From: Lederbergia galactosidilytica
Lineage (GTDB): Bacteria; Bacillota; Bacilli; Bacillales; Bacillaceae_C
DNA: 64,000 nt
Direction of reading: 5' to 3'
Assembly: GCF_017873565.1 (NCBI RefSeq)
Contig: NZ_JAGGKH010000020.1
Coordinates: 1 to 64,000 of the forward strand
Shown here: positions 50,998 through 59,528 of the stretch, piece by piece
Position numbering within the stretch: the first letter of the stretch is position 1
Layout of the letters: the number at the start of each line of letters is the position of its first letter
Program-made: the position numbers and the translations under genes
Notes under the pieces: model-generated
Databases searched by the model: none
What the model saw: only the letters and a program-made list of their open reading frames with translations
Told to the model about the DNA's origin: nothing

Positions 50998-52010
50998 ACC
51001 CGTTGCTTCAATTAGACAATATCAGCATGCATTTTCCCAATAAAGATAAAGAAGCAAAAAATACAACGATTAAGGCATTATCAAATATCGATCTAACTGT
51101 ATATCCTGGGGAAGTCATTGCTGTGGTAGGGGAAAGTGGCTGTGGCAAAACGACCCTTGGTAAAGTTATTTCCGGACTGCATCAACCAACAGGAGGTAAT
51201 TATTACTACAAAGGGAAAGATGTTAATCAATTAAATAAAAAAAGAATGAGGCAGTTTCGTACAAATATTCAACTTGTTCAACAAGATTCGTATGCTGCTT
51301 TAAATCCTGCGAAAACGATACAGCAGTCTTTAGCTGCACCAATTATGCGGCATAAAAAAGCGAAAGGGAAAAAGGCAATCCGTCTAAAAATAATCGAATT
51401 GTTGGAAACGGTTGGACTAAAGCCAGCTGAGCAATTTCTGGCAAAATTTCCCCATCAGTTAAGTGGTGGACAACGACAACGTGTGCTTATGGCGCGGGCG
51501 ATCTCACTTGATCCAGAGATAATCGTTGCGGATGAACCTGTTTCAATGGTAGATGTTTCTCTAAGACTATCAATCCTAAACTTAATGTCTACATTAAATA
51601 AAAAGTTAAATATTGCATTTGTCTATATCACTCATGATTTAGCAACGGCTCGCTTCATTGCCCAGAATGGTCGTCTTGCTGCAATGTATTTGGGAAGAAT
51701 TGTCGAGCTGAGCTCAGTAGGGGATATCATGAGCAATCCACAACATCCCTATTTGCAAGCGCTGTTATCCGCTGTGCCGATCCCTGATCCAAACGTGGCG
51801 AAAGCAAAAAGGGAATTACCGTTAAAAAGTCTTGAAGTGCCAAATCTTGTTTATCCACCAAGTGGTTGCGCTTTTCACCCACGTTGTCCATATGCAACGA
51901 ACTCATGTAGTGAAGAATGCCCTACTTTACGTAAAGTGAGTCATGGATTAGTGGCATGTCACCATGCAGAAAGGATTCCCAAATGGCACTTAACAGCTTC
52001 TTCAAATTAA
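50994..52010 (+). CDS. ABC importer ATPase, OppF/DppF type
   Basis: A 338-residue ATPase, partner of the preceding one. Walker A VVGESGCGKTTLGK, Q-loop LVQQDSYAALNPA, signature LSGGQRQRVLMA, Walker B IIVADEPVSMVD, H-loop YITHDLATA. The C-terminal HPRCPYATNSC extension is present. Overlaps its upstream neighbour by 4 nt and its downstream small gene by 28 nt. Confidence 0.92.
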   Translation: MNPLLQLDNISMHFPNKDKEAKNTTIKALSNIDLTVYPGEVIAVVGESGCGKTTLGKVISGLHQPTGGNYYYKGKDVNQLNKKRMRQFRTNIQLVQQDSYAALNPAKTIQQSLAAPIMRHKKAKGKKAIRLKIIELLETVGLKPAEQFLAKFPHQLSGGQRQRVLMARAISLDPEIIVADEPVSMVDVSLRLSILNLMSTLNKKLNIAFVYITHDLATARFIAQNGRLAAMYLGRIVELSSVGDIMSNPQHPYLQALLSAVPIPDPNVAKAKRELPLKSLEVPNLVYPPSGCAFHPRCPYATNSCSEECPTLRKVSHGLVACHHAERIPKWHLTASSN

Positions 52011-52180
52011 TTTTTCACTTTGCCGTAATTCTTGCCGTTTTCAGTGGTCTCCTTATTTTTATTACAGAACCTACAACCGTTGAATTTAAACTCGTTTGTG
52101 TCACACTTGTCATCAATTCTTGTATTGTCTGTGGTATACCTATCTTTAGTCGTTTCATAAATAAGAGAAGGAATTGTTAA
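51983..52180 (+). CDS. Small two-helix membrane protein at the end of the importer operon
   Basis: 65 residues, ATG at 51983 inside the end of the upstream ATPase gene, with AAAGGA 8 nt before. Two hydrophobic segments: FFKLIFHFAVILAVFSGLL and FKLVCVTLVINSCIVCGIPIF. A basic tail FINKRRNC follows. Similar small proteins accompany some peptide-type ABC operons; function unknown. Confidence 0.6.
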   Translation: MALNSFFKLIFHFAVILAVFSGLLIFITEPTTVEFKLVCVTLVINSCIVCGIPIFSRFINKRRNC

Positions 52181-52298
52181 AAGAGGAAAAGATCTGAAGG
52201 ATTAAGAGAAAGTTATTCACATTATGTTGTCCTTTATTTTTGGCAGGATGAAAGGTACGGGAACGGGGGAAATATTTTAATGGTTATGTTAAAATCAA

Positions 52299-52327
52299 TT
52301 GACAAATTTTAACAATAGTAATATTAT
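52299..52327 (+). promoter_or_regulatory. Sigma-A promoter of a small transcript
   Basis: A perfect TTGACA at 52299-52304, then 17 nt and TATTAT at 52322-52327. The start of transcription would be near 52334. There is no ORF directly downstream. Confidence 0.7.
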
Positions 52328-52333
52328 GATTTA

Positions 52334-52435
52334 TAAGAAAAGTTCATAAACTTGGATGGAGATGAAGAGAATCCCGAAAGATTTTTGGCGCAATGAGTCT
52401 AAGCCAAAGGTCCATTTTCGGATTCTCTTTTTTTT
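52334..52435 (+). ncRNA. Candidate small RNA or leader ending in a strong terminator
   Basis: About 102 nt from the predicted start to the end of an 8-T run. The 3' part is one long hairpin. Outer stem AGAGAATCC (52366-52374) pairs with GGATTCTCT (52420-52428). GAAA pairs with TTTC next to it. An inner stem TTTTGGC/GCCAAAG encloses a 13-nt loop. No start codon with a ribosome binding site is inside. It does not match a riboswitch class that I know. It may be a free sRNA, or an attenuator for the sugar importer 350 nt downstream. Confidence 0.55.
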
Positions 52436-52792
52436 ATGAATTGTAAGCCCTTTTCAAAATTGTCAGGAGGGAGGAATGGAAATCAACCATAGATCATGAA
52501 GTTGCTGCTTCTAAAACATAGCATTTGATTTACTGGCAGCTAACAAACAACGCGAATTTTGTAGATTAAACTCGATTTATAGAACCTTAACAAACAATTT
52601 ATAAATGATTTACTGGAAATTAAATGAAGTAGTTTAAAATATAAGTAAATCAATGAATACAGGTTGCGCGATGTTCATTATTTAATGAATGTTTGTGAGC
52701 GAGGGAAATGTTAATGTAAAATTATAGTAAAACTATAAGAATACTAGGTTTATTTTACGGAGAACACATTTTATTAAATACTAGGAGAGTTG
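52436..52792. other. Leader/gap upstream of the sugar importer
   Basis: No gene. It contains AT-rich sequence, an imperfect TTTATAAATGATTTACTGG-like repetition at ~52600, and an inverted repeat TTATAG-CTATAA at 52722-52738. The importer's promoter or operator probably lies here, but none could be fixed. Confidence 0.3.
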
Positions 52793-53773
52793 GTGAATGG
52801 TTTGGCAAAGGTTATGACTGCCAACAGGACTCACGGTCCCATTAAAATCAATAAACTGCAAAACAATATAAAAAGAGTTAAAAGATCTTTAAAGAGAAAC
52901 TTTATTCTATATTTATTAGTTTTCCCGGTTATTATTTATTTTTTAGTATTTAAATATTTTCCTATGTATGGTGTTCAAATTGCTTTTAAAGAATTTATTG
53001 CGACTAAGGGGATCACTGGTAGTGAATGGATCGGAATAGAACATTTCCAAAGATTCTTTAACAGTCATTATTTTTGGAGACTAATTAAAAATACATTAGG
53101 TATCGGTGTTTACCAATTAGTGGTTGGCTTTCCGGTGCCAATTATTCTCGCTTTATTAATAAATGAAGTACGCAAAAGTGCATTTAAACGGTTTGTGCAA
53201 ACTGTTACTTATGCTCCTCATTTTTTGTCTGTCATCGTCTTGGTAGGAATGTTGTTTCTATTTTTATCGCCCACAAATGGAATTGTAAATAAATTAATTG
53301 AACTATTTGGAGGAGAGCCTATATTTTTTATGACTGAGGCCAGTTGGTTCAAAACTACATATGTCTTTTCAGGGGTCTGGCAACAAATGGGATGGAGTTC
53401 AATTATTTATTTAGCAGCTCTTTCGGCGGTAGATCCCCAACTTCATGACGCAGCTAAAATAGATGGTGCTAGTAGACTTGAAAGAATTTGGTATGTAAAC
53501 ATCCCAGCAATTTTACCAACTATTATAATTTTGCTTATTTTACAGTCGGGCCAAGTTCTAAGTGTTGGTTTTGAGAAAGTGTTTTTAATGCAAAATGACC
53601 TAAATATGGAAGCATCAGATGTGATTGCTACCCATATATATAGATCTGGTATTTTAGGGGCGCAATACGACTATTCTACTGCAATTGGTCTGTTTGAGTC
53701 TGGCATAAACTTTATCATATTAATTATGGTTAATTATTTTGCAAAGAGAACTAGTTCAACTAGTCTTTGGTAA
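52793..53773 (+). CDS. Sugar ABC importer permease, LplB type
   Basis: A 326-residue permease of the LplB/AraP class. FILYLLVFPVIIYFLVFKYF begins the membrane part, followed by PMYGVQIAFKEF. The cytoplasmic EAA motif HDAAKIDGASRLERIWYVNI is followed by IPAILPTIIILLIL. Together with the next two genes it forms an importer for an unidentified, probably polysaccharide-derived, sugar. GTG at 52793 after AGGAG; the TTG at 52790 is an alternative. Confidence 0.85.
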   Translation: MNGLAKVMTANRTHGPIKINKLQNNIKRVKRSLKRNFILYLLVFPVIIYFLVFKYFPMYGVQIAFKEFIATKGITGSEWIGIEHFQRFFNSHYFWRLIKNTLGIGVYQLVVGFPVPIILALLINEVRKSAFKRFVQTVTYAPHFLSVIVLVGMLFLFLSPTNGIVNKLIELFGGEPIFFMTEASWFKTTYVFSGVWQQMGWSSIIYLAALSAVDPQLHDAAKIDGASRLERIWYVNIPAILPTIIILLILQSGQVLSVGFEKVFLMQNDLNMEASDVIATHIYRSGILGAQYDYSTAIGLFESGINFIILIMVNYFAKRTSSTSLW

Positions 53774-53792
53774 TTAAGAAAGGGTTGATGAA

Positions 53793-54674
53793 ATGGTCAA
53801 AGAAAGTTTTGGTGATAGATTATTTGGAGTTTTTGTTTATGGAATCTTATCTATCGTGGCGATTATCGTAATCTATCCACTTATTTATGTTTTAAGTGCT
53901 TCCTTTAGTGATCCATCAGCCATTCTAAAAGGAGAAATTTGGCTATTTCCTAAAGGATTTACGTTTGACTCCTATATTAAGGTGTTTCAAAATGACAAAA
54001 TTTTAATTGGATACAGAAATACAATCTTTTATACCGTATTCGGCGTTATCATTAATTTGTTGCTGTCGATAATGATTGCTTATCCATTGTCGAGAAGGGA
54101 TTTCGCAGGGAGAAGTCTTATCACCATTTTTCTAGTATTTACCATGTTTTTTAGTGGAGGAATGATCCCTACATACTTATTGATTAAAGATTTAGGAATG
54201 TTGAACACAATTTGGGCAGTGATCATCCCAGGAGCTGTTTCAGTTTATAATGTCATCATTATTCGAACATTTTTCCAATCGATTCCCGAAGAATTAAGAG
54301 AATCTGCTGAAATAGATGGCTGTACAACCATGCAATATTTAATAAAAATATTGCTCCCTTTATCAAAACCGATTATTGCAGTAATGGTTTTATTCTATGG
54401 AGTAGGACATTGGAACGCCTTCTTCGATGCATTGATTTATTTAACAGATCAAAGCAAGTTCCCTCTTCAGCTATTCTTACGGGACATGTTAATAAAAGAG
54501 GATATGTCCGATATGGCACAAGTTACAGATGATACGGTGGCTCGCTATTTAATGCAAATTGAAGGCATTAAATATTCAGTCGTGATTGTCGCAAGTTTAC
54601 CTATGTTAATATTATATCCATTTTTACAAAAGTATTTTGTTAAAGGCGTCATGATCGGTGCATTGAAAGGTTGA
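53793..54674 (+). CDS. Sugar ABC importer permease, LplC type
   Basis: A 293-residue permease with DRLFGVFVYGILSIVAIIVI, YPLIYVLSASFSDP, the EAA motif LRESAEIDGCTTMQYLIKIL, and a C-terminal LQKYFVKGVMIGALKG, all classic for LplC (CUT1) permeases. Starts 19 nt after its partner with AAGAAAGGG upstream. Confidence 0.88.
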   Translation: MVKESFGDRLFGVFVYGILSIVAIIVIYPLIYVLSASFSDPSAILKGEIWLFPKGFTFDSYIKVFQNDKILIGYRNTIFYTVFGVIINLLLSIMIAYPLSRRDFAGRSLITIFLVFTMFFSGGMIPTYLLIKDLGMLNTIWAVIIPGAVSVYNVIIIRTFFQSIPEELRESAEIDGCTTMQYLIKILLPLSKPIIAVMVLFYGVGHWNAFFDALIYLTDQSKFPLQLFLRDMLIKEDMSDMAQVTDDTVARYLMQIEGIKYSVVIVASLPMLILYPFLQKYFVKGVMIGALKG

Positions 54675-54746
54675 GCTTACCATAGAGGAGGGGATGCCAA
54701 TACTACATAGATGAAGTCTAAAATATAAATGAAGGGGAGAAAGTGG

Positions 54747-56363
54747 ATGAGAAAGAAAAAAATAATCATAATCCTATTAATAGTGTTCACACTCATAATG
54801 ACAGCATGTGGTAATGATAATGAAAATACAAGCTCAGCTGGAAAAGATGTATCAAAGGAAGATATATTGAATGAATCAGGTTTTCCCATTGTAAAGGAGC
54901 CCATCGATTTAACATTCTTTACGGGAAAATCAGGAACCAACGGCGATAAATTTGAAGAAACATTAGTTTGGAGTGAGTATGCAAAGCAATCTGGAATTAA
55001 TGTCAATTTTGAGTTAGTTCCTTTTGAGAGTTTAACAGAGAAAAGAAACCTTGCCCTAGCCGGTGGTGATTATCCTGATGGATTTTATTCGGCAAGAGTG
55101 TCATCTGCAGATTTAGCTAAATATGGCAAACAAGGTGTTTTTATCCCTTTGGATGATTTAATTGATCAATATGCACCCAATTTTAAAAAGATTTTAGAAG
55201 AAAATCCTGATGTGAAAAAAGGCTTAACAATGCCTGATGGACATATTTATTCATTTCCTTCCTTCTATGACCCTTCTTTTCTGCCTATGTTGATTGGAAC
55301 ACCTTTGTGGGTTAAAGAAGAATGGATTGAAAAGTTAGATATGGAAGAGCCGACGACACCAGAAGAATTTTATCAGTATTTAAAAGCGGTAAAAGAAACA
55401 GATTTAAATGGCAATGGTGAAAAGGATGAAATTCCATTTAGTGCCACAGGGACAGGAGCTCTTCTTGATCAGCTTAAAGGTGCTTGGGGATTAGGGAATC
55501 GTGGATTAGGTCATAAACATATTGATATTGACCCAGAAACAAATGAACTTCGTTTCTTCCGTTTGGATGATAAGTATAAAGAATTATTGGAATATGTGAA
55601 TATGCTTTATACAGAAGATTTAATTGACCCAGAAGTGTTTACTCAAGATAGTACCCAACTTTATGCTAAGGGAGCCGATAATCGCTTAGGAGCAACGATT
55701 GTACCTAATCCTAGCACATTAATGAATGATGATAATTTTATTGGGCTAGGAGCCTTAAAGGGGCCGCATGGAGACCAGTTATATACACATTTAAAAGTGC
55801 CAATGGTCCATGTAGGAGCGTTTGTCATTACGGATAAAAATCCATACCCAGAAGCTACTGTAAGATGGATTGATCATTTCTTTGGTGAGGAAGGAGCAAC
55901 CTTCTATTTCATGGGGAAAGAAGGAGAAACCTATGAAAAACTAGAGGATGGAACATTAGAATATACGAAGGATATTACTGATAATCCCGATGGATTAACC
56001 CATGACCAAGCTTTAGCGAAAAACTTTACATGGCTTGGTGGAAGTTACCCAGGTTATGTCAAGGCAGATTGGTTTAATGGTTCTGAGACGCTACCAAATT
56101 CGTTGGCAGCTGGAGAAAAAGCCAGTCCTTATGTGATCGAGGAACTTTGGAATAGCTTTAACTTTACAGATGAAGAGAACAGATATTTGCAATCTGAAGG
56201 TGCTGACCTGCAAACGTATATGGATGAAATGGAAGCGAAGTTTATCACAGGTGAAGAGTCATTTGATGGTTGGGACAAGTATGTTGAGCAAGTGAAGAAA
56301 ATGGGCTTAGACAATTACATGGAAGTACAAAATGAAGCGTACAAACGATATATGGCAGAGTAA
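54747..56363 (+). CDS. Extracellular solute-binding lipoprotein, LipO type
   Basis: A 538-residue binding protein. Signal IIIILLIVFTLIMTAC with lipobox MTAC. The mature part shows NLALAGGDYPDGFYSA, FIPLDDLIDQYAPNFKKI, and KETDLNGNGEKDEIPFSATG (an EF-hand-like DxNxNGxxDE stretch common in these proteins). FEKY-type C-terminal features follow. ATG at 54747 after AGGGGAGAAAG. Completes an importer that lacks its own ATPase; a shared MsmX-like ATPase elsewhere is expected. Confidence 0.88.
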   Translation: MRKKKIIIILLIVFTLIMTACGNDNENTSSAGKDVSKEDILNESGFPIVKEPIDLTFFTGKSGTNGDKFEETLVWSEYAKQSGINVNFELVPFESLTEKRNLALAGGDYPDGFYSARVSSADLAKYGKQGVFIPLDDLIDQYAPNFKKILEENPDVKKGLTMPDGHIYSFPSFYDPSFLPMLIGTPLWVKEEWIEKLDMEEPTTPEEFYQYLKAVKETDLNGNGEKDEIPFSATGTGALLDQLKGAWGLGNRGLGHKHIDIDPETNELRFFRLDDKYKELLEYVNMLYTEDLIDPEVFTQDSTQLYAKGADNRLGATIVPNPSTLMNDDNFIGLGALKGPHGDQLYTHLKVPMVHVGAFVITDKNPYPEATVRWIDHFFGEEGATFYFMGKEGETYEKLEDGTLEYTKDITDNPDGLTHDQALAKNFTWLGGSYPGYVKADWFNGSETLPNSLAAGEKASPYVIEELWNSFNFTDEENRYLQSEGADLQTYMDEMEAKFITGEESFDGWDKYVEQVKKMGLDNYMEVQNEAYKRYMAE

Positions 56364-56458
56364 ATTAGGAGAAAAAAGTTTGGAACGAAGGACTTGGAAC
56401 TAAATTGGTCCTCAGTGCAAATAAATCGTTCCGGAAAAATAGTTTCTTTCCGCGGGAG

Positions 56459-56516
56459 GATTGGTGGGCCCCTAGTGTTAATGACACTTAGGGGGCTCAC
56501 CAATCCTATTCTTTTG
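56459..56516 (+). terminator. Strong terminator after the sugar importer
   Basis: GATTGGTGGGCCCCTAGTGT pairs with ACACTTAGGGGGCTCACCAATC around a five-nt loop (a near-perfect ~20-bp stem with a one-base bulge), followed by CTATTCTTTT. Confidence 0.9.
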
Positions 56517-56920
56517 ATGTTCAAAGCTTGCTTTTTTGACTAGGTAATATAGAAGTAGAAAACAAAATGCAACAATTAATTTTTTAACCTATTGCAAAAT
56601 TATCATTCCCAATTAAAACTTACATATTTAACCTGTGTATCTTATAAATGAATAGGAATGTCGACTTATCAACATAATTACACGAAAGTGGATTTTACTC
56701 CCTAAAAAAGGTATGATAAGGTCGACAGACATGGTAATACTATGCGTAAGTAAGAGAGGCATTGCACACGAGTGCCTATTAAAGTGTAAAAGTATCAGAT
56801 GTAGGTTACGGTGGATTTAAAACTTGTTAGGCTGAATCCAGCAATGTTATATAACCGCGATTTTCCATAAAATAGTCAAAGTAAAGCGACAGTCTTTACT
56901 TTCTTAGAATGTTTACTTAT
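56517..56920. other. Gap before dgkB
   Basis: No gene recognised; AT-rich with several stop codons in all frames. The following ~65 nt is a repeat remnant. Confidence 0.35.
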
Positions 56921-56985
56921 CGGAGACCTACAAGATATAGGTCAGAACGGAGTGGCGCATATAAATTGCGCCTTTATCTGTTCTT
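56921..56985 (+). repeat. Degenerate GC-rich interspersed repeat
   Basis: GACCTACAAGATATAGGTCA corresponds to GGCCTACAGGATGTAGGTCA at 19673. GAACGGAGTGGCGC then ATTGCGCCTTTATCTGTTCT resemble the right-end modules of the copies at 19530 and 25289. About 35 nt before dgkB. Confidence 0.5.
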
Positions 56986-57021
56986 CCTATTAAGGATTTA
57001 CGCTATTTCTATGAATGGGTG

Positions 57022-57945
57022 ATGAGATTGAAAAGGGCACGAATTATTTATAATCCGACTTCTGGAAGAGAAATTTTCAAACGAAGTCTTGCAGATGTCC
57101 TAATGAAGTTAGAAAAAGCAGGTTATGAAGCCTCCTGTCATGCCACAACAGGAGAAGGTGATGCGATTGAAGCGGCAAAAATTGCAGTGGAAAGAGAATA
57201 TGATGTTGTCATCGCTGCAGGTGGGGATGGAACGATTAATGAGGTAGTGAATGGATTAGCTGAGCAAAAATACCGTCCTAAACTCGGTGTGATTCCAACT
57301 GGAACAACGAATGACTTTGCCAGAGCTTTGCATATCCCCCGAGATATTGATGCAGCTGTGGATGTGATCATTCAAAATGATACTATTCCCGTTGATATTG
57401 GTCGAATGAATGATCATTATTTCATTAATATAGCTGGAGGAGGCCGTCTGACGGAGCTTACATATGAAGTCCCAAGCCGATTAAAGACTGTCCTTGGACA
57501 ACTTGCCTACTATTTGAAGGGAATTGAAATGCTTCCGTCTATTCGAGCGGCAGAAGCAACCATTGAATATGATGGGAAACTATTCGAGGGAGAAATCATG
57601 CTTTTCTTAGTGGGGCTCACCAATTCTGTTGGAGGCTTTGAAAAGTTGGCACCTGATTCCTCTATTAATGATGGTTTATTTACGTTAATGATATTGAAAA
57701 AGACCAATTTGGCTGAGTTTATTAGAATTGCAAGCTTAGCTTTGCGTGGTGAACATATTAATGATCCCAATCTTATTTACACAAAAGCCAATCATATAAA
57801 AGTAAAGTCCCCAGTTAAAATGCAATTAAATATTGACGGAGAATATGGTGGCTTGTTACCAGCGGAATTTTCTAATTTATATCGTCATTTGGATGTATTT
57901 GTTCCAATCGATCAAATTCGCGACCAAGATAAATTAATAGAATAA
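57022..57945 (+). CDS. dgkB: Diacylglycerol kinase DgkB
   Basis: A 307-residue soluble lipid kinase that returns diacylglycerol (released by lipoteichoic acid synthesis) to phosphatidic acid. RARIIYNPTSGREIFKRSL, VIAAGGDGTINEVVNGLA, GVIPTGTTNDFARAL, YFINIAGGGRLTELTYEVPS and KMQLNIDGEYGG-type motifs match the family closely. ATG at 57022 chosen; GTG at 57019 and TTG at 57028 are alternatives. In B. subtilis dgkB lies a few genes after gatB, but here it is 26.6 kb away. Confidence 0.95.
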   Translation: MRLKRARIIYNPTSGREIFKRSLADVLMKLEKAGYEASCHATTGEGDAIEAAKIAVEREYDVVIAAGGDGTINEVVNGLAEQKYRPKLGVIPTGTTNDFARALHIPRDIDAAVDVIIQNDTIPVDIGRMNDHYFINIAGGGRLTELTYEVPSRLKTVLGQLAYYLKGIEMLPSIRAAEATIEYDGKLFEGEIMLFLVGLTNSVGGFEKLAPDSSINDGLFTLMILKKTNLAEFIRIASLALRGEHINDPNLIYTKANHIKVKSPVKMQLNIDGEYGGLLPAEFSNLYRHLDVFVPIDQIRDQDKLIE

Positions 57946-58030
57946 ATTTTCTGCATTAGCTCTAGACTTTGTCCATATTGGCAATTAAAATGAATGTAGA
58001 TTTGCAATAAATAAAAAGGGAGAGAAATGC

Positions 58031-58756
58031 ATGAATATTACCATTTGGAATGAAAACAAGCATGAAAAAACCAATCCAAAAGTAGCTGAAATCTACCCAG
58101 AAGGCATTCACGGGGCCCTAGCTCAAATGTTTGACGGAACTGAGCATCAAGTGAAAACAGCGACATTAGAACAACCAGAACATGGATTAACGGAAGATGT
58201 CTTAAACAATACAGATGTTCTTTTCTGGTGGGGACATATGGCTCATGATGAAGTATCTGATGAGATCGTTGAGCGAGTACATAAAAGGGTTTTAGAAGGA
58301 ATGGGCTTGGTAGTTTTACATTCAGGGCATTTCTCAAAGATTTTTAAAAAGTTGATGGGTACTTCCTGTGATCTAAAATGGCGTGAAGCAGATGATAGAG
58401 AACGTCTTTGGGTTGTAGATCCTACTCATCCGATTGCCGAAGGAATTGGGGAATATTTCGAACTAGAAAAAGAAGAAATGTATGGGGAACATTTTGATAT
58501 TCCGGCTCCAGATGAACTTGTATTTCTTAGCTGGTTTGAAGGTGGAGAAGTTTTCCGCTCTGGTTGCACATATAAAAGAGGAAACGGAAAAATCTTCTAT
58601 TTCCGTCCGGGCCATGAAACTTATCCAACATATTATAATAAAGATGTCCAAAGAGTTTTACTCAATGCCGCAAATTGGGTAAAACCAGTTGATCGGGCTT
58701 ATCCAACATATGGGAATGCAAAACCAATAGAAGAGATCTCTCCTAAAAATAAATGA
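58031..58756 (+). CDS. ThuA-domain protein (trehalose-utilisation type)
   Basis: A 241-residue ThuA/glutamine-amidotransferase-like-fold protein. [58 protein letters not shown] and [20 protein letters not shown] are family features. ThuA proteins take part in trehalose or related disaccharide catabolism, but the reaction is not well defined. AAGGGAGAG upstream. No sugar genes next to it, so the role is uncertain. Confidence 0.82.
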   Translation: MNITIWNENKHEKTNPKVAEIYPEGIHGALAQMFDGTEHQVKTATLEQPEHGLTEDVLNNTDVLFWWGHMAHDEVSDEIVERVHKRVLEGMGLVVLHSGHFSKIFKKLMGTSCDLKWREADDRERLWVVDPTHPIAEGIGEYFELEKEEMYGEHFDIPAPDELVFLSWFEGGEVFRSGCTYKRGNGKIFYFRPGHETYPTYYNKDVQRVLLNAANWVKPVDRAYPTYGNAKPIEEISPKNK

Positions 58757-58899
58757 AACAGAACCACAAGTGTCTAATTGAATGTACCGCTGATTCAATT
58801 AGCCTTCAGGACTAAGCACGGAGCCGAGGTCATCTGCGCTATTACCAAAATAATCATGTGACAAAATTTATATAATTTGTGAGAATAGAATAAATACAG

Positions 58900-58942
58900 A
58901 AAGACGAAAAGTGAAATGAGTCGCTCTTCGTCTTTTTCTTTA
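58900..58942 (+). terminator. Terminator between thuA-like gene and the minus-strand gene
   Basis: AAAGACGAAAAGTGA at 58900-58914 pairs with TCGCTCTTCGTCTTT at 58921-58935 (G-T pairs included), followed by TTCTTT. It also lies downstream of the convergent minus-strand gene and may serve both. Confidence 0.8.
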
Positions 58943-58958
58943 AGACAGCCCGGTGAAT

Positions 58959-59261
58959 CTATGATTCATCGGTGTTTTTTTGTTGAGACAGATGACCAAT
59001 GGCAAAAATACCAGCAGCTGAAATGAGAAAACCGGATGAAAGAAGCATCCAGGACATGGTTAGATCCATATTGTCATTGAACCTTTTAGCTCCTACTATA
59101 TAGCCAGCCGAAAGAATAAATCCTATTGTAAATAAAAAGGCTGGCACACGGTATTTTTTCTGCTTCTCTTGATCACGATTCTTTCGAATATCTTTGATGC
59201 CCCAGATAAAAGACAGTATAACTAATAATAAAGAGCCGATAATAAATAGAATACCAAGCAA
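58959..59261 (-). CDS. Small hypothetical membrane protein
   Basis: 100 residues with three hydrophobic segments (LGILFIIGSLLLVILSFIWG, VPAFLFTIGFILSAGYIVGA, WMLLSSGFLISAAGIFAIG) joined by charged loops. TTG at 59261 with GAAAGGAAG just upstream on the minus strand. Not recognised beyond a general Bacillaceae small membrane protein. Confidence 0.65.
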   Translation of the reverse strand: MLGILFIIGSLLLVILSFIWGIKDIRKNRDQEKQKKYRVPAFLFTIGFILSAGYIVGAKRFNDNMDLTMSWMLLSSGFLISAAGIFAIGHLSQQKNTDES

Positions 59262-59406
59262 AATATTTTCTTCCTTTCATACGATTCCTTATTTCCATTG
59301 TAACAATCTTTAGCAACCAAAGGGAAGTTTCGGGAAAAAAGCACTAATTGGGGATAATTTCAAAAAAAGATATTGTAAAAAAATCTAAATATGGTATATT
59401 ACTAAT

Positions 59407-59421
59407 TGAGAATGAATATCA
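59407..59421 (+). promoter_or_regulatory. Fur box 1
   Basis: TGAGAATGAATATCA matches the Bacillus Fur consensus TGATAATNATTATCA at 13 of 15 positions (counting the N). It continues with TTATC. Lies about 105 nt before the siderophore-binding protein gene. Confidence 0.7.
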
Positions 59422-59469
59422 TTATCTAAAAGTAATTAGAAAGTGGTGAAAGATTTTATTTTTTTATGA

Positions 59470-59489
59470 TATAATGATAATGGTTATCA
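59470..59489 (+). promoter_or_regulatory. Fur box 2 overlapping the -10 element
   Basis: TGATAATGGTTATCA at 59475-59489 matches the Fur consensus at all but one position. It overlaps the last base of TATAAT at 59470-59475, which is the probable -10 of the gene starting at 59529. Occupied by Fur-iron it would block transcription. Confidence 0.85.
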
Positions 59490-59528
59490 ATTGAGAAATA
59501 TACATAATCTAATAGAAGAGGTGTAATG

